Source of the DNA: Methylocapsa sp. D3K7 | GTDB lineage: Bacteria > Pseudomonadota > Alphaproteobacteria > Rhizobiales > Beijerinckiaceae | Assembly: GCF_029855125.1 (NCBI RefSeq) | Contig: NZ_CP123229.1 | Coordinates: 3,826,501 to 3,890,500 of the forward strand | Direction of reading: 5' to 3' | DNA: 64,000 nt | Part shown: positions 55,396 to 64,000 of the stretch, piece after piece | Layout: every line of letters begins with the position of its first letter | Position numbering within the stretch: position 1 is the first letter of the stretch | Position numbers and translations under genes: made by a program | Notes under the pieces: generated by a model | Told to the model about the DNA's origin: nothing | Databases searched by the model: none | What the model saw: the letters and a program-made list of their open reading frames with translations, nothing else

Positions 55396-58071
55396 CTATT
55401 CCGCTAGCGCTTGCCGCAATTCCTCCTTCCCTACCAATGGCACCACGCTTTGCAGCGGTGGCATGAAATGCCGCAGTCGCAGCGCATTCGTCACCACGAA
55501 GACCGAGGAAAACGCCATGGCGCCCGCCCCCAGCATTGGCGACAGCAGGATGCCGAATGCAGGGTAAAGCACCCCTGCCGCAACCGGAATCAGAATCATA
55601 TTATAGGCGAAAGCCCAGAAGAGATTCTGCTTGATGTTGCGCATCGTGACCCGGCTCAGCGCCACTGCCGCCGCCGCCCCGCCGAGGTCACCCGACATCA
55701 AAACGACGTCGGCCGCTTCGATGGCGACATCCGTGCCGCCGCCGATAGCAAGACCGACATCGGCTTCCGCCAGCGCCGGCGCATCATTGATGCCATCGCC
55801 AACGAAGGCGATCGCGCGATGCCGCGCACGGAGTTCGTGCAACGCATTGATCTTGCCTTCCGGCAGGACTTCGGCGACGACCGTGCCGATCCCGACCTCC
55901 CTGGCGACCGCTTCGGCTGTACGGCGATTGTCGCCGGTCACCATGATGACTTCGAGCCCTTGCGCGCGCAAGGCCCCCACCGCCCGCCGCGCATTTGGCG
56001 CAATGGGGTCGGCGATGACGACAAGCCCCGCGAGCTTGCCATCGATTGCCGCGTAAAGCGGAGATTTTGCATCCTCGCCAAAACGCGCGGCCGCCTCGGC
56101 GAAGGCCGCGATATCGACGCCTTGCGCCGCCATGAAACGATCCGCACCGACCGCGACATGGTGCCATTCGACCATGGCTTCGGCGCCAAGGCCTGGCCGC
56201 GCGGCGAAGTTGACCGCCTGCGCAGTGACCGACCCAGCTTCTTCACTGGTTCCGGCCGGATGCTGGATATGCTTTGTGAGCCTTGACCAAGACAAGAACC
56301 TCCGCCACGCCGAAACATGCCGTTTCATGTGAAGGTTCGATTGGTCGGCAACGCCCGGCGGCTCTTTACCAGCCACCCCGGCCTCCTTTGCCGCAGCGGT
56401 GATCGCCATCGCAATTGGATGCTCGGAACGCGCCTCCACAGCCGCGACGAAGGCGAGAACCTCCATCTGGTCGAAACCGGGAGCGACAAGAAAATCCGTC
56501 AATTCTGGGCGGCCCTTGGTGATCGTTCCAGTCTTGTCCAAGGCGATCGCGCTCACATTCGCAAGCGCCTGCAAGGCGTCTCCCTTGCGAAAGAGGACGC
56601 CCAATTCGGCGCCGCGTCCCGTACCGACCATGATCGATGTTGGCGTGGCGAGGCCCATGGCGCAGGGGCAGGCAATGATCAGCACGGCGACCATCTGGAT
56701 CAGCGCATAGCTCAACGAAGGTGCCGGCCCGAGCCAAAACCAGAGTGCGAAGGTCAAAGCAGCGACGCCAATCACAGCCGGCACAAACCAGGCGGTCACC
56801 TTGTCCACGAGGGCCTGGATCGGCAATTTTGCGCCCTGCGCTTGCTCGACCATGCGGATGATCTGCGCCAGCACAGTGTCAGAGCCAGTCTTGGTAACCC
56901 GGAAGGAAAAACTTCCCGTTCTGTTGATCGTCCCGCCAACCACATTGGCGCCGGCGCCCTTGGTGACCGGTCCAGGTTCTCCGGTCAGCATCGATTCGTC
57001 GACAAAGGAAGAGCCTTCGACCACCTGTCCATCAACCGGCACTTTTTCGCCCGGCTTGACCAGAATGATGTCCCCCGCGACGACGTCCTCTAGAGCGATG
57101 TCAACCGGCGCTCCCTCTCGCAGGACGCGCGCGGTCTTGGGCTTTAGGCCAATCAAATGTTCAATGGCCGCACCGGTGCGGCCCTTCGCTCGCGCTTCTA
57201 AACTCCGGCCAAGCAAGATCAACGTCACGATCACGGCGGCGGATTCAAAATAGACATGCGAGGTTCCAGCCGGAAACAGGCTCGGCGTGAAGGTCACGAG
57301 CGCAGAATAAGCGAAGGCGGTGCCGGCGCCGAGAGCGACCAGCGCGTTCATATCGGGTGTGCCGCGCCACAGTGCCGGGAATCCCGTGGTGAAAAAGCGC
57401 AGGCCCGGCCCGAACAGGACCAACGCCGTCAAAATGAATTGAATAATCCGGCTCGCCTGCATGCCGATCGTCGTCATGACGAGACTATGAACGGCGGGAA
57501 AAAGATGCGAGCCCATCTCGATCGCGAAAACGGGCGCCGTCAGAACGGTGGCGATCAGAAGCTCGCGCGTGAGATCGTGTGATTCCTTGCCGCGCCGGTC
57601 GGCGCTTGATGACGCGGGCGCGCCCAGCTTAATCTCACGTGCCGGATAACCAGCGGATGCCGCCGCCTTGGCGAGAGCGTCGGCATTCGTCGCCCCCGCC
57701 ACAAAGCGCACCGTTCCGGTCCTGGCAGCGAGATTGACATTGGCCTTGATCACGCCGGGAACTTTCTTGAACGCTTTTTCGACATGGTTCACGCAGGACG
57801 CGCAGCTCATTTTATCGATATCGAACCGCGCTGTTTCAATCGCGGCCCCATAACCCGCCTTGCCGATCGCAGCGACGACCGCCGCTATATCGGGAGCTCC
57901 CGAAAAAACCACCTCGGCCCGTTGCGTTGCGAGATTAACCGACGCCAAGGCGACGCCTGGCGTGGTGGCAATCGCTTTCTCGACCCGCGCGACGCAGGAG
58001 GCGCAGGTCATGCCTTCGATACCGAGGCTGAATCCGGCGGCTTGCTTCGAAGCGGCAGAAAGAGAAGACAT
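55396..58071 (-). CDS. copA: Copper-translocating P1B-type ATPase CopA
   Basis: An 891-residue Cu+ ATPase. Two HMA domains (GMTCASC at about 19-25, KMSCASC at about 87-93), membrane helices, the CPC motif [15 protein letters not shown], the TGEP-type loop [25 protein letters not shown] with the phosphorylated Asp, SEHPIA (HP motif) and [16 protein letters not shown]. It exports Cu+ from the cytoplasm. Odd: between about residues 570 and 615, in the nucleotide-binding domain after [19 protein letters not shown], comes a segment [36 protein letters not shown] that CopA proteins lack. It keeps the frame. AAGGA precedes the ATG. The HMA-only protein upstream is its likely chaperone. Confidence 0.92.
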   Translation of the reverse strand: MSSLSAASKQAAGFSLGIEGMTCASCVARVEKAIATTPGVALASVNLATQRAEVVFSGAPDIAAVVAAIGKAGYGAAIETARFDIDKMSCASCVNHVEKAFKKVPGVIKANVNLAARTGTVRFVAGATNADALAKAAASAGYPAREIKLGAPASSSADRRGKESHDLTRELLIATVLTAPVFAIEMGSHLFPAVHSLVMTTIGMQASRIIQFILTALVLFGPGLRFFTTGFPALWRGTPDMNALVALGAGTAFAYSALVTFTPSLFPAGTSHVYFESAAVIVTLILLGRSLEARAKGRTGAAIEHLIGLKPKTARVLREGAPVDIALEDVVAGDIILVKPGEKVPVDGQVVEGSSFVDESMLTGEPGPVTKGAGANVVGGTINRTGSFSFRVTKTGSDTVLAQIIRMVEQAQGAKLPIQALVDKVTAWFVPAVIGVAALTFALWFWLGPAPSLSYALIQMVAVLIIACPCAMGLATPTSIMVGTGRGAELGVLFRKGDALQALANVSAIALDKTGTITKGRPELTDFLVAPGFDQMEVLAFVAAVEARSEHPIAMAITAAAKEAGVAGKEPPGVADQSNLHMKRHVSAWRRFLSWSRLTKHIQHPAGTSEEAGSVTAQAVNFAARPGLGAEAMVEWHHVAVGADRFMAAQGVDIAAFAEAAARFGEDAKSPLYAAIDGKLAGLVVIADPIAPNARRAVGALRAQGLEVIMVTGDNRRTAEAVAREVGIGTVVAEVLPEGKINALHELRARHRAIAFVGDGINDAPALAEADVGLAIGGGTDVAIEAADVVLMSGDLGGAAAAVALSRVTMRNIKQNLFWAFAYNMILIPVAAGVLYPAFGILLSPMLGAGAMAFSSVFVVTNALRLRHFMPPLQSVVPLVGKEELRQALAE
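56230..56360 (-). other. In-frame insertion within copA
   Basis: This DNA encodes the extra residues of CopA (N-domain). It is rich in R, H, W and S compared with its surroundings and contains a short palindrome-like part (ATGAAACGGCATGTTTC). It looks like a small repeat element that entered the gene without breaking the frame; alternatively it is a family-specific loop. Confidence 0.55.
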
Positions 58072-58091
58072 TGGCGATTTCCTTCAGCACA

Positions 58092-58132
58092 TGATCCACG
58101 AAAGTGGAAACCCGTTTCGCGGCAAGATCATC
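58092..58132. repeat. Short palindromic intergenic repeat between copA and copZ
   Basis: CACGAAAGTGGAAACCCGTTTCGCGG with GATCAT at both ends forms an imperfect hairpin. Variants of this GAAAGTGGAAACC-GTTTCGCGGCAAGATCAT sequence are abundant intergenic repeats in Hyphomicrobiales genomes. Only one copy is seen in this window. Confidence 0.5.
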
Positions 58133-58198
58133 CGAAATATGAAACCCCGGGATATGATGCGGTAAATCTGATCGCAAAATGTTCCGAGGATTGTAACG

Positions 58199-58447
58199 TT
58201 AGGCCGCGTTCTCAACCATGCACTCATAGCCAGCCTCGCCAATCGCAGCGATGACCGCCGCTATATCGGGGACCCCCGCAAAGACCACATTGGCCCGTTT
58301 TGCCGCGAGATCGACGGAGACCGAGGCAACGCTTGGCGTGGCGGAAATCGCCTTCTCAACGCGCCCCACACAGGACTCGCAGGCCATACCCTCGACACGA
58401 ATGCTGAAAGCTTTGGGATTCTTAGGATCGGAGGGGAGAGAGGACAT
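58199..58447 (-). CDS. HMA-domain copper chaperone (CopZ-like)
   Basis: An 82-residue single HMA domain: FSIRVEGMACESCVGRVEKAI, then VASVSVDLAAKRANVVFAGVPDIAAVIAAIGEAGYEC. The CxxC pair in MACESC binds Cu(I). It strongly resembles the first HMA domain of the CopA that follows ([27 protein letters not shown]), and the two genes share similar leader sequences (AAGGAA, then ATG-TC). It likely hands copper to CopA and arose from its N-terminal domain. Confidence 0.88.
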   Translation of the reverse strand: MSSLPSDPKNPKAFSIRVEGMACESCVGRVEKAISATPSVASVSVDLAAKRANVVFAGVPDIAAVIAAIGEAGYECMVENAA

Positions 58448-58556
58448 CGGCAGTTTCCTTCACAAACAGTTGAGCTAACGGCAGCCCTTTGGATCGTAGA
58501 TCAGACTGGTCCGGCACAAAAACAAGGGTCGCCGAAGCCGCGAGGAGGCGAAGCGA

Positions 58557-60230
58557 TCACTGGCTCTTCTTCGAACTGCCGTTGGCGGGTAAATTTGGCA
58601 GATAAAGAATTTGGCCAGATTTCAACTTTTTGAGATTGAGACCTGGATTTGCGCTCTCGACCTCGCGCCATTTCGTCGCATCCCCATACCGCTTGCGAGC
58701 AATCTTGGAGAGTGTATCGCCCGCCGTCACTTTATACATCTCTGGGATTCCGGCGTTTTTTGCTTGAACAGACGGTTCTTCCGTGGAAGCTGGCGCTCGC
58801 GCGGTCATGTTGCCGGAAGGCTGTGGCAGCGGCTTGTCCATGCCCGCAACACTGGGAGGTTTCTCTGTGATCGCCGGTTCCGCGATCACCTCAAATTGTC
58901 CATGCAGCATACCCATCCAACAGCTCCAAGGAATGAGGCCTGTTTCGTTGGGTGTGAACTCTATCGTCTGTACCCCCTCCTTGACATCAAATTCTAATCC
59001 CAGCTTGGGGACGACAATGCGTCTGTTGCATTCCGTGACTTCCTTGCCGTCGATGACCCATTTGACGGGAATCCCTTGGCGCAACACGAAATGATTTGGC
59101 TCAAATCCCGATTTGATGACATCCATCGTGATGGTTTGAAAATGGTCCACCATCGGTGACGTGGGAGGCGGACTCTCCGCCCAACCAAGCTTGCTGGATG
59201 CCGACGTCATGACCGATTGCAAATCGTAACCCGCACCGGTCAGGATCAGTCCACGGTTGATCATGACCGCCCCCAACAGAATCAAAATCACACCCGAGGC
59301 CCGCAACAATTGATGGGTCAGAGCTCCCGAGATGAGACTGCTCAGGAATCCGAAGCTCAGCAAGACCGGAAGTGTTCCGATACCAAAGGTGAAGAGCATC
59401 TTGGCGCCCTCAAGGGCGCTGCCGGTTCCCGCCGCCATCACATACATGGCCTGTAACGGGCCGCAGGCGATCATCAGGCCATTCAACAGGCCAATCATGA
59501 AAGGACGCTTGCGGCTGCGGGTCTGCTGGCCGGATAAAACCCACGAAAGCGAGGCGGGGAGCTTAAGCCGGATTTTGCGCAGAACTGGAAAGATGTTCAA
59601 CATATTCAGGCCGAAGATGAGCAAAAATATTCCGGCCGAAACACCCGCGACACCTCGCAGCATGGGCGTAAAGGCAACAATGGCGCCCAAAAGCCCGAAC
59701 AAAGCGCCGATGACGGTATAAGAGAGGGTTTTTCCCGCGCCATAAAGCAGATGCGACAGATGAGAGCTTTGTCCCAAGCGCGCGTCGCCAGCCGTGTAGC
59801 TCAGAACAAAGCCGCCGCACATGCCGACGCAATGAAACCCGGTCAGAAGACCCAGGACCAGAATGAGGCCTAAGCTCATATGCTGGCTGACATCGGGCAC
59901 GCCATTCTGGCTAATCCATTTGGTATCGAGAAAAATGAGGAAGACGACACCAAGAATGCCTAAAACAGCTGCACCGAGCTTCTTGAAGTTATTGCGCGGG
60001 ACCTCGGTATCAGCCGGAAGAGTACAGCGGTAGCCCTTCCGCGCGATCGCCGCGCAGATGTCCTCGACATTTGTCAATGCTGGATCGAAGACGACCGCGA
60101 CCGTCTCGGTCGGATAGTCTGCCTTGACATGCTGCACGCCGACGACCTTGCCCACGGAGTCTTCGATGATATGTTCGCAGCCCGAGCAATGCATTCCCCG
60201 TGCATGAATGTTAACGCGGTGCGTGCTCAT
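58557..60230 (-). CDS. Four-domain metal protein: HMA, TauE/DsbD-like membrane domain, cupredoxin-like, LysM
   Basis: A 557-residue protein. (1) HMA domain, residues 1-70, with GMHCSGCEHIIED. (2) Membrane domain, about 80-335, eight or so helices: LVLGLLTGFHCVGMCGGFVLSYTAG ... TVIGALFGLLGAIVAFTPMLRG ... GLLNGLMIACGPLQAMYVMAAGTGSALEGAKMLFTFGIGTLPVLL, a DsbD_2/sulfite-exporter-type (TauE/CcdA-like) domain with CVGMCGG and CGPLQ cysteines. (3) Cupredoxin-like domain, about 360-450, TITMDVIKSGFEPNHFVLRQGIPVKWVIDGKEVTECNRRIVVPKLGLEFDVKEG ... PWSCWMGMLHGQFEV, with Cys, His, Met ligand candidates. (4) LysM domain, about 500-545, YKVTAGDTLSKIARKRYGDATKW. HMA plus membrane plus cupredoxin fusions are known; the added LysM is unusual. 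Confidence 0.85.
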   Translation of the reverse strand: MSTHRVNIHARGMHCSGCEHIIEDSVGKVVGVQHVKADYPTETVAVVFDPALTNVEDICAAIARKGYRCTLPADTEVPRNNFKKLGAAVLGILGVVFLIFLDTKWISQNGVPDVSQHMSLGLILVLGLLTGFHCVGMCGGFVLSYTAGDARLGQSSHLSHLLYGAGKTLSYTVIGALFGLLGAIVAFTPMLRGVAGVSAGIFLLIFGLNMLNIFPVLRKIRLKLPASLSWVLSGQQTRSRKRPFMIGLLNGLMIACGPLQAMYVMAAGTGSALEGAKMLFTFGIGTLPVLLSFGFLSSLISGALTHQLLRASGVILILLGAVMINRGLILTGAGYDLQSVMTSASSKLGWAESPPPTSPMVDHFQTITMDVIKSGFEPNHFVLRQGIPVKWVIDGKEVTECNRRIVVPKLGLEFDVKEGVQTIEFTPNETGLIPWSCWMGMLHGQFEVIAEPAITEKPPSVAGMDKPLPQPSGNMTARAPASTEEPSVQAKNAGIPEMYKVTAGDTLSKIARKRYGDATKWREVESANPGLNLKKLKSGQILYLPNLPANGSSKKSQ

Positions 60231-60706
60231 TGCATGATACGAATCTTGTTTAGAATAACTGGCCCAAGAACGGCCTTGTGTGTCGGCGAAGCGAACGAAT
60301 CGCAGGAAACGCTCGCGCCACCCAGCGAATTCCTTCTATTTTGGTCAGGAACCCACGCAATATCGCATTTTCTTTTGCGGTTCACGTGTCGCGCCGCGAC
60401 GAGCATGACATCGGCAATTAAAGGCCTGACCCAGGGCGTCGTAGTGATGTCAACTTTCATGCACTGCCCAATACGTCACATGCTTCGCTAAGCTCTATAA
60501 CGTATCCGTCGCGAGATATCCGCCACAACGATCACAACGATCTACATTGGCGGCAGCACGGCTACCCGATAACCGCCGTGTTAGCGAAAGGTTGGCGTGA
60601 TTTCCAATGTGGGGAAAACTAATCGTTGCAGGAGTCTCTCCGTGATATGATTCCATCCGCTCAAGAGTCGGTTGTCTCCGCAAAGCTACCGGCATGAAAC
60701 CCAGCG
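60231..60706. other. Gap between the RND permease and the four-domain gene
   Basis: About 475 bases. A minus-strand frame at 60495-60695 (66 residues, ending with a CDRCGG pair) starts 11 bases after the permease stop but has no ribosome site and no family resemblance; it may be a remnant. The start of the four-domain gene has no strong ribosome site, so its leader here deserves note only for that. Confidence 0.4.
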
Positions 60707-63700
60707 TCAGATCTCGCCCATTTCTCTGTAATCATCGCGTAGCCACACATAGACGGCCGGGATCACAAGGACCGTAAGGGCGGTGGAAGAGGCGAGGCCG
60801 AAGACCAAGGAGATAGCAAGTCCCTGAAAAATCGGGTCAGCCATGATGAATGCCGCACCGATCATTGCCGCTGCGGCGGTCAAAAAGATTGGCTTGAAGC
60901 GGATGGCGCCGGCTTCAAGGAGTGCCTGACGCAGCACCGTCCCCTCGGCACGCCGGCGACGAATAAAATCCACCAGCAAAATCGAGTTGCGCACAATAAT
61001 ACCGGCAAGCGCGATAAATCCGATCATTGACGTTGCGGTGAAGGGCGCTTTCATAAGCCAATGGCCCAACACGATTCCGATGAGGGTCAGGGGCACCGGG
61101 ATGAGGATCACGAGCGGCAAGCGGAACGAGCCGAATTGAGCGACGACCAGCAGATAGATCCCAAGAATCGCGACGGCAAACGCAGCACCCATGTCGCGGA
61201 ACGTGACATAGGTCACTTCCCATTCACCATCCCACAGCAACGACGTTTTTGACTCATCGAGTGGCTGACCGTGATAGTGAATTTTAGGTGCACCGTCTTT
61301 GCCCCAATCCATTTTCTTCATCTGATCCTCGACGGCGAGCATCCCGTAAACGGGAGCCTCAAATCGCCCCGCGACCTCGGCCTGTACCATCCCAGCGAAA
61401 CGGCCATCACGGCGGAACAGGCTGTAGGAGGCTGGTTCGCGTTTTACTGTTACGACGTCACCGAGTTCCACATTCTTCCCCTGGCGTGCGGTCCCTCCAG
61501 CGGGCAAAGGCGTCGAGAGAATGCGCTCGCCTATCCACTCGGCGCGCTTCGGCAGCTTGACATCAATCTCGATCGGCTTCGTGCCATAACCACGCTGGGA
61601 GTAGCCGACCTTCACCCCGCCGATGATGGCGGCGATCGTGTCATAAACAGCTTGCTCATCGACGCCATAGAATTCCAGATTCTCCTGGTTGATCGAAAAA
61701 CGCAGCCGATCGCTTGGCTGATGGAAGGTATCGTCTACATCGACTATGAAATCCACCTTTTGGAACGCCTCGCGCACCTTAGCCGCCGCCGCGCGTCGCG
61801 CTGCCTCGTCGGGTCCATAGACTTCGGCAAGCAGCGTTGCGAGAACCGGCGGACCGGGAGGGACTTCGACGACTTTGACGATGGTGCCCGCCGGTTTCGG
61901 CAGGTCGGACAGACGTTGACGAACGTCAAGTGCAATGGTGTGGCTTGCTCGCTTGCGCTCGCTCTTCGGTAGCAAATTAACCTGGAGATCGCCCTGTTCC
62001 GGGCCGCTTCTGAGATAAGAATGCCGAACGAGGCCGTTAAAATTGAAGGGTGCGGCGGTGCCAGCATAGGCCTGGATAGACGTCAGCTCAGGCAGATCCT
62101 TGAGCCGGTCGGATGCGGCCATCAGGAAACGCTGGGTGTCTTCGAGGGTCGTTCCTTGCGGTAGATCGACAACTACTTGAAGCTCCGACTTGTTGTCGAA
62201 GGGAAGAAGCTTGACGGTGACATTTTTGGTCGCGAACAGAACGCAGACACCGACTGTGGCCGTTGTAACAACGAGCAGGAAGACTTTGGAACGGCGCCGG
62301 CCTGTTAGCAGTGGCCTCGCGATTTTGAGATAAAAGCGTCCCATGGCACCAATATCATGTGCCTCATGCGTTGCCGTGCCGGCTGACGTCTGAGACTCGA
62401 ACCGGCGTCGCGCGATGTGATAGAGAAGCCAAGGGGTTATGGTGACGGCGACGAAGAAGGAAAACAGCATCGCCATGGATGCATTCGCCGGGATAGGGCT
62501 CATATAGGGACCCATGAGTCCGCTCACGAACATCATTGGCAGCAACGCCACGATGATGGTGAGGGTCGCGACAACCGTGGGATTGCCGACTTCGGCGACA
62601 GCCTCCACTGCCGTGGTGACAAGATCCTTGTCACCACGGGTCTGCCAATGCCGAACAATATTCTCGACCACGACGATCGCGTCGTCGACCAGAATGCCGA
62701 TCGAGAAAATGAGTGCGAAGAGGCTAACCCGGTTGATCGTGTAGCCCATCATCCAAGAGGCGAAAAGTGTAAGGAGGATGATGGTTGGGATGACGACAAG
62801 TACGACAATTCCCTCGCGCCATCCGACCGCGACCGTGATAAGCGCGACGATAGAGAGAGTTGCGAGAGCGAGATGGAAGAGCAACTCATTGGCCTTCTCG
62901 GTGGCGGTCTCGCCGTAGTTGCGGCTCACCGTCACGGAAACGTCCTTAGGAACAAGCCGCCCCTGCACGGTTTTGAGCTTCGCGAGGAGTTGGTCGGCCA
63001 CGACGACCGCGTTAGCTCCCTTGCGTTTGGCGAACGCAATAGTCACGGTTGGGCGACGATCCAGCGTCCCCGAAGCCGTACGGGTGAGGGTCCAAGCGCG
63101 ATGGTCTGGCTCGGCCGCGCCGACGATCACGTCGGCGACATCCTTGACATAGACCGGACGCCCTTCGCGTGAGGTGAGAAGGAGAAGACCAATGTCCGGC
63201 ACCCCCTGAAGTGTTTGGCCGGCGACGACGGGAGTGTTCTTATTGTTCTGCTCAAAGGCACCGACCAGGAACGAGCGGTTGGCGTTGGTCAGCTTGTCGA
63301 CGAGCTGGTTCAAGGTAATGCCGTAGAGGGCAAGCCGCTCGGGATCGGGCTCTACTCGGATCTGGTTCGGACTGCCGCCGACGATATAGGTGAAGCCGAT
63401 ATCGTCGGTTTTGACGAGTTCATGCTGAAGTTCCTGGGCGATCTGGTACAGTCCATTGTCGTCCCAGCGGGCCACGGCTTCCGGTTTGGGCTCAAGGGTG
63501 AGTGTCACGATTGCCACGTCGTTGATCCCACGGCCGATGATGACCGGCTCTGGAATGCCTTTGGGTAAATCGGCGATATTGGCGCGAATCTTCTCATGCA
63601 CGCGCAGAAGCGCGGTGTCTTCGTCAGTTCCAACGAAAAAGCGCGCGGTCGTAACGACGGAATCGTCCTGAGTGGTCGAATAGACGTGCTCGACTCCGTT

Positions 63701-63937
63701 GATCGCTTTGACGATGTCTTCGAGTGGCTTGGTAATGAGCTCGATGGCATCACCCGCCTTGTAGCCGTTGGCGGTGATCATAATGTCGACCATGGGCACG
63801 CTGATCTGCGGTTCTTCCTCGCGCGGCAACCCGAGCAGCGCCAGGCAACCGACGATCAAAGCCGCCAGCAGGAGAAGTGGCGTCAGCGGCGAAGTGATGG
63901 AGGCGCGGGTTAGATGCCCGGATATCCCAAGTTTCAT
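60707..63937 (-). CDS. RND efflux permease (AcrB/HAE-type)
   Basis: A 1076-residue inner-membrane permease with twelve helices in the RND pattern and two large periplasmic loops. Landmarks: LTRASITSPLTPLLLLAALIVGCLALLGLPREEEPQISVPMVDIM at the start, GILVDDAIVVVENIVRHWQTRGDKD in helix 4 with the paired acidic residues of proton relay, and late FIALAGIIVRNSILLVDFIRRRRAEG. The proton site and overall sequence fit the HAE (multidrug) class better than CusA-type metal pumps. Its ATG overlaps the adaptor stop by four bases (ATGA). Substrate is not readable; a role in metal or solvent efflux is an inference from location. Confidence 0.9.
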   Translation of the reverse strand: MKLGISGHLTRASITSPLTPLLLLAALIVGCLALLGLPREEEPQISVPMVDIMITANGYKAGDAIELITKPLEDIVKAINGVEHVYSTTQDDSVVTTARFFVGTDEDTALLRVHEKIRANIADLPKGIPEPVIIGRGINDVAIVTLTLEPKPEAVARWDDNGLYQIAQELQHELVKTDDIGFTYIVGGSPNQIRVEPDPERLALYGITLNQLVDKLTNANRSFLVGAFEQNNKNTPVVAGQTLQGVPDIGLLLLTSREGRPVYVKDVADVIVGAAEPDHRAWTLTRTASGTLDRRPTVTIAFAKRKGANAVVVADQLLAKLKTVQGRLVPKDVSVTVSRNYGETATEKANELLFHLALATLSIVALITVAVGWREGIVVLVVIPTIILLTLFASWMMGYTINRVSLFALIFSIGILVDDAIVVVENIVRHWQTRGDKDLVTTAVEAVAEVGNPTVVATLTIIVALLPMMFVSGLMGPYMSPIPANASMAMLFSFFVAVTITPWLLYHIARRRFESQTSAGTATHEAHDIGAMGRFYLKIARPLLTGRRRSKVFLLVVTTATVGVCVLFATKNVTVKLLPFDNKSELQVVVDLPQGTTLEDTQRFLMAASDRLKDLPELTSIQAYAGTAAPFNFNGLVRHSYLRSGPEQGDLQVNLLPKSERKRASHTIALDVRQRLSDLPKPAGTIVKVVEVPPGPPVLATLLAEVYGPDEAARRAAAAKVREAFQKVDFIVDVDDTFHQPSDRLRFSINQENLEFYGVDEQAVYDTIAAIIGGVKVGYSQRGYGTKPIEIDVKLPKRAEWIGERILSTPLPAGGTARQGKNVELGDVVTVKREPASYSLFRRDGRFAGMVQAEVAGRFEAPVYGMLAVEDQMKKMDWGKDGAPKIHYHGQPLDESKTSLLWDGEWEVTYVTFRDMGAAFAVAILGIYLLVVAQFGSFRLPLVILIPVPLTLIGIVLGHWLMKAPFTATSMIGFIALAGIIVRNSILLVDFIRRRRAEGTVLRQALLEAGAIRFKPIFLTAAAAMIGAAFIMADPIFQGLAISLVFGLASSTALTVLVIPAVYVWLRDDYREMGEI

Positions 63938-64000
63938 GGTGTGATCACCACGTCGCCTTCGTGAAGCCCAGCTAGGATTTCAAGACCGCCTTCAACGGGC
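63934..64000 (-). CDS. RND periplasmic adaptor (membrane fusion protein), C-terminal end (partial)
   Basis: The minus strand encodes PVEGGLEILAGLHEGDVVIT and P, then TGA at 63934-63936. The G-L-x-E-G-D-x-V ending is the C-terminal strand pair of RND adaptor proteins. The stop overlaps the permease start, so the two are one operon; the rest of the gene is beyond the right edge. Confidence 0.85.
   Translation of the reverse strand, partial: PVEGGLEILAGLHEGDVVITP

Noticed and set aside
1..64000. CRISPR arrays, rRNA or tRNA genes
   Set aside because: Reading both strands I saw no regularly spaced repeats and no rRNA or complete tRNA structure; a dedicated tRNA or CRISPR search was not possible.

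Overview
The window reads as a chromosomal piece of an alphaproteobacterial methylotroph of the Hyphomicrobiales, most plausibly a Beijerinckiaceae/Methylocystaceae relative. The basis is the C1 gene set mtdA-fchA-folD, the alphaproteobacterial forms of CtaA, ArgC (short type 2), LdtR and SahR, and rhizobial-type small proteins (DUF2842, DUF1289, zf-CHCC). Species cannot be fixed from the sequence alone.

Left part, about 1-26.4 kb, is ordinary core genome. It holds the end of a response regulator, a Pr6Pr membrane protein, the C1 transfer genes mtdA-fchA-folD, a Wzz/tyrosine-kinase-like polysaccharide protein, ctaA, a single-haem secreted protein, rplM-rpsI, argC, an L,D-transpeptidase with its MarR-type regulator LdtR, and the methionine-cycle operon sahR-metF-metH. 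A PsiF-like peptide, a DUF985 cupin, a methyltransferase, an acyltransferase and a PlsC-type acyltransferase follow. mtdA/fchA/folD move C1 units on tetrahydrofolate; metF/metH draw the same C1 pool into methionine under SahR.

Middle part, about 26.4-55.4 kb, is an accessory region full of debris. It has one intact IS256 element with an exact 8-bp target duplication and one IS630 element whose end supplies the start codon of a LysR gene. Broken pieces of IS630 (two), IS21 istB, IS5, IS110 and IS3 elements are scattered around. Fragments of host genes also occur: groEL, an MFS transporter joined to a RecD2-like helicase, an SRAP protein joined to an XRE tail, and a duplicated cupin tail. An isolated trbB-trbC-trbD piece comes from a conjugation system. 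Between these lie many very small genes with good ribosome binding sites and several minus-strand terminators, which resembles a worn prophage or integrative element. Healthy genes here include NnrU, CspA, a NUDIX hydrolase, a beta-carbonic anhydrase, an ArsR regulator with a divergent secreted cupin, and a Met-rich Spy/CpxP-like protein.

Right part, about 55.4-64 kb, is a metal-handling and efflux block on the minus strand: an RND permease with the tail of its adaptor, a four-domain membrane protein (HMA, TauE/DsbD-type membrane domain, cupredoxin-like, LysM), a CopZ-like HMA protein and a CopA-type copper ATPase carrying an unusual insertion of about 40 residues. The four-domain fusion is the most interesting single protein in the window.
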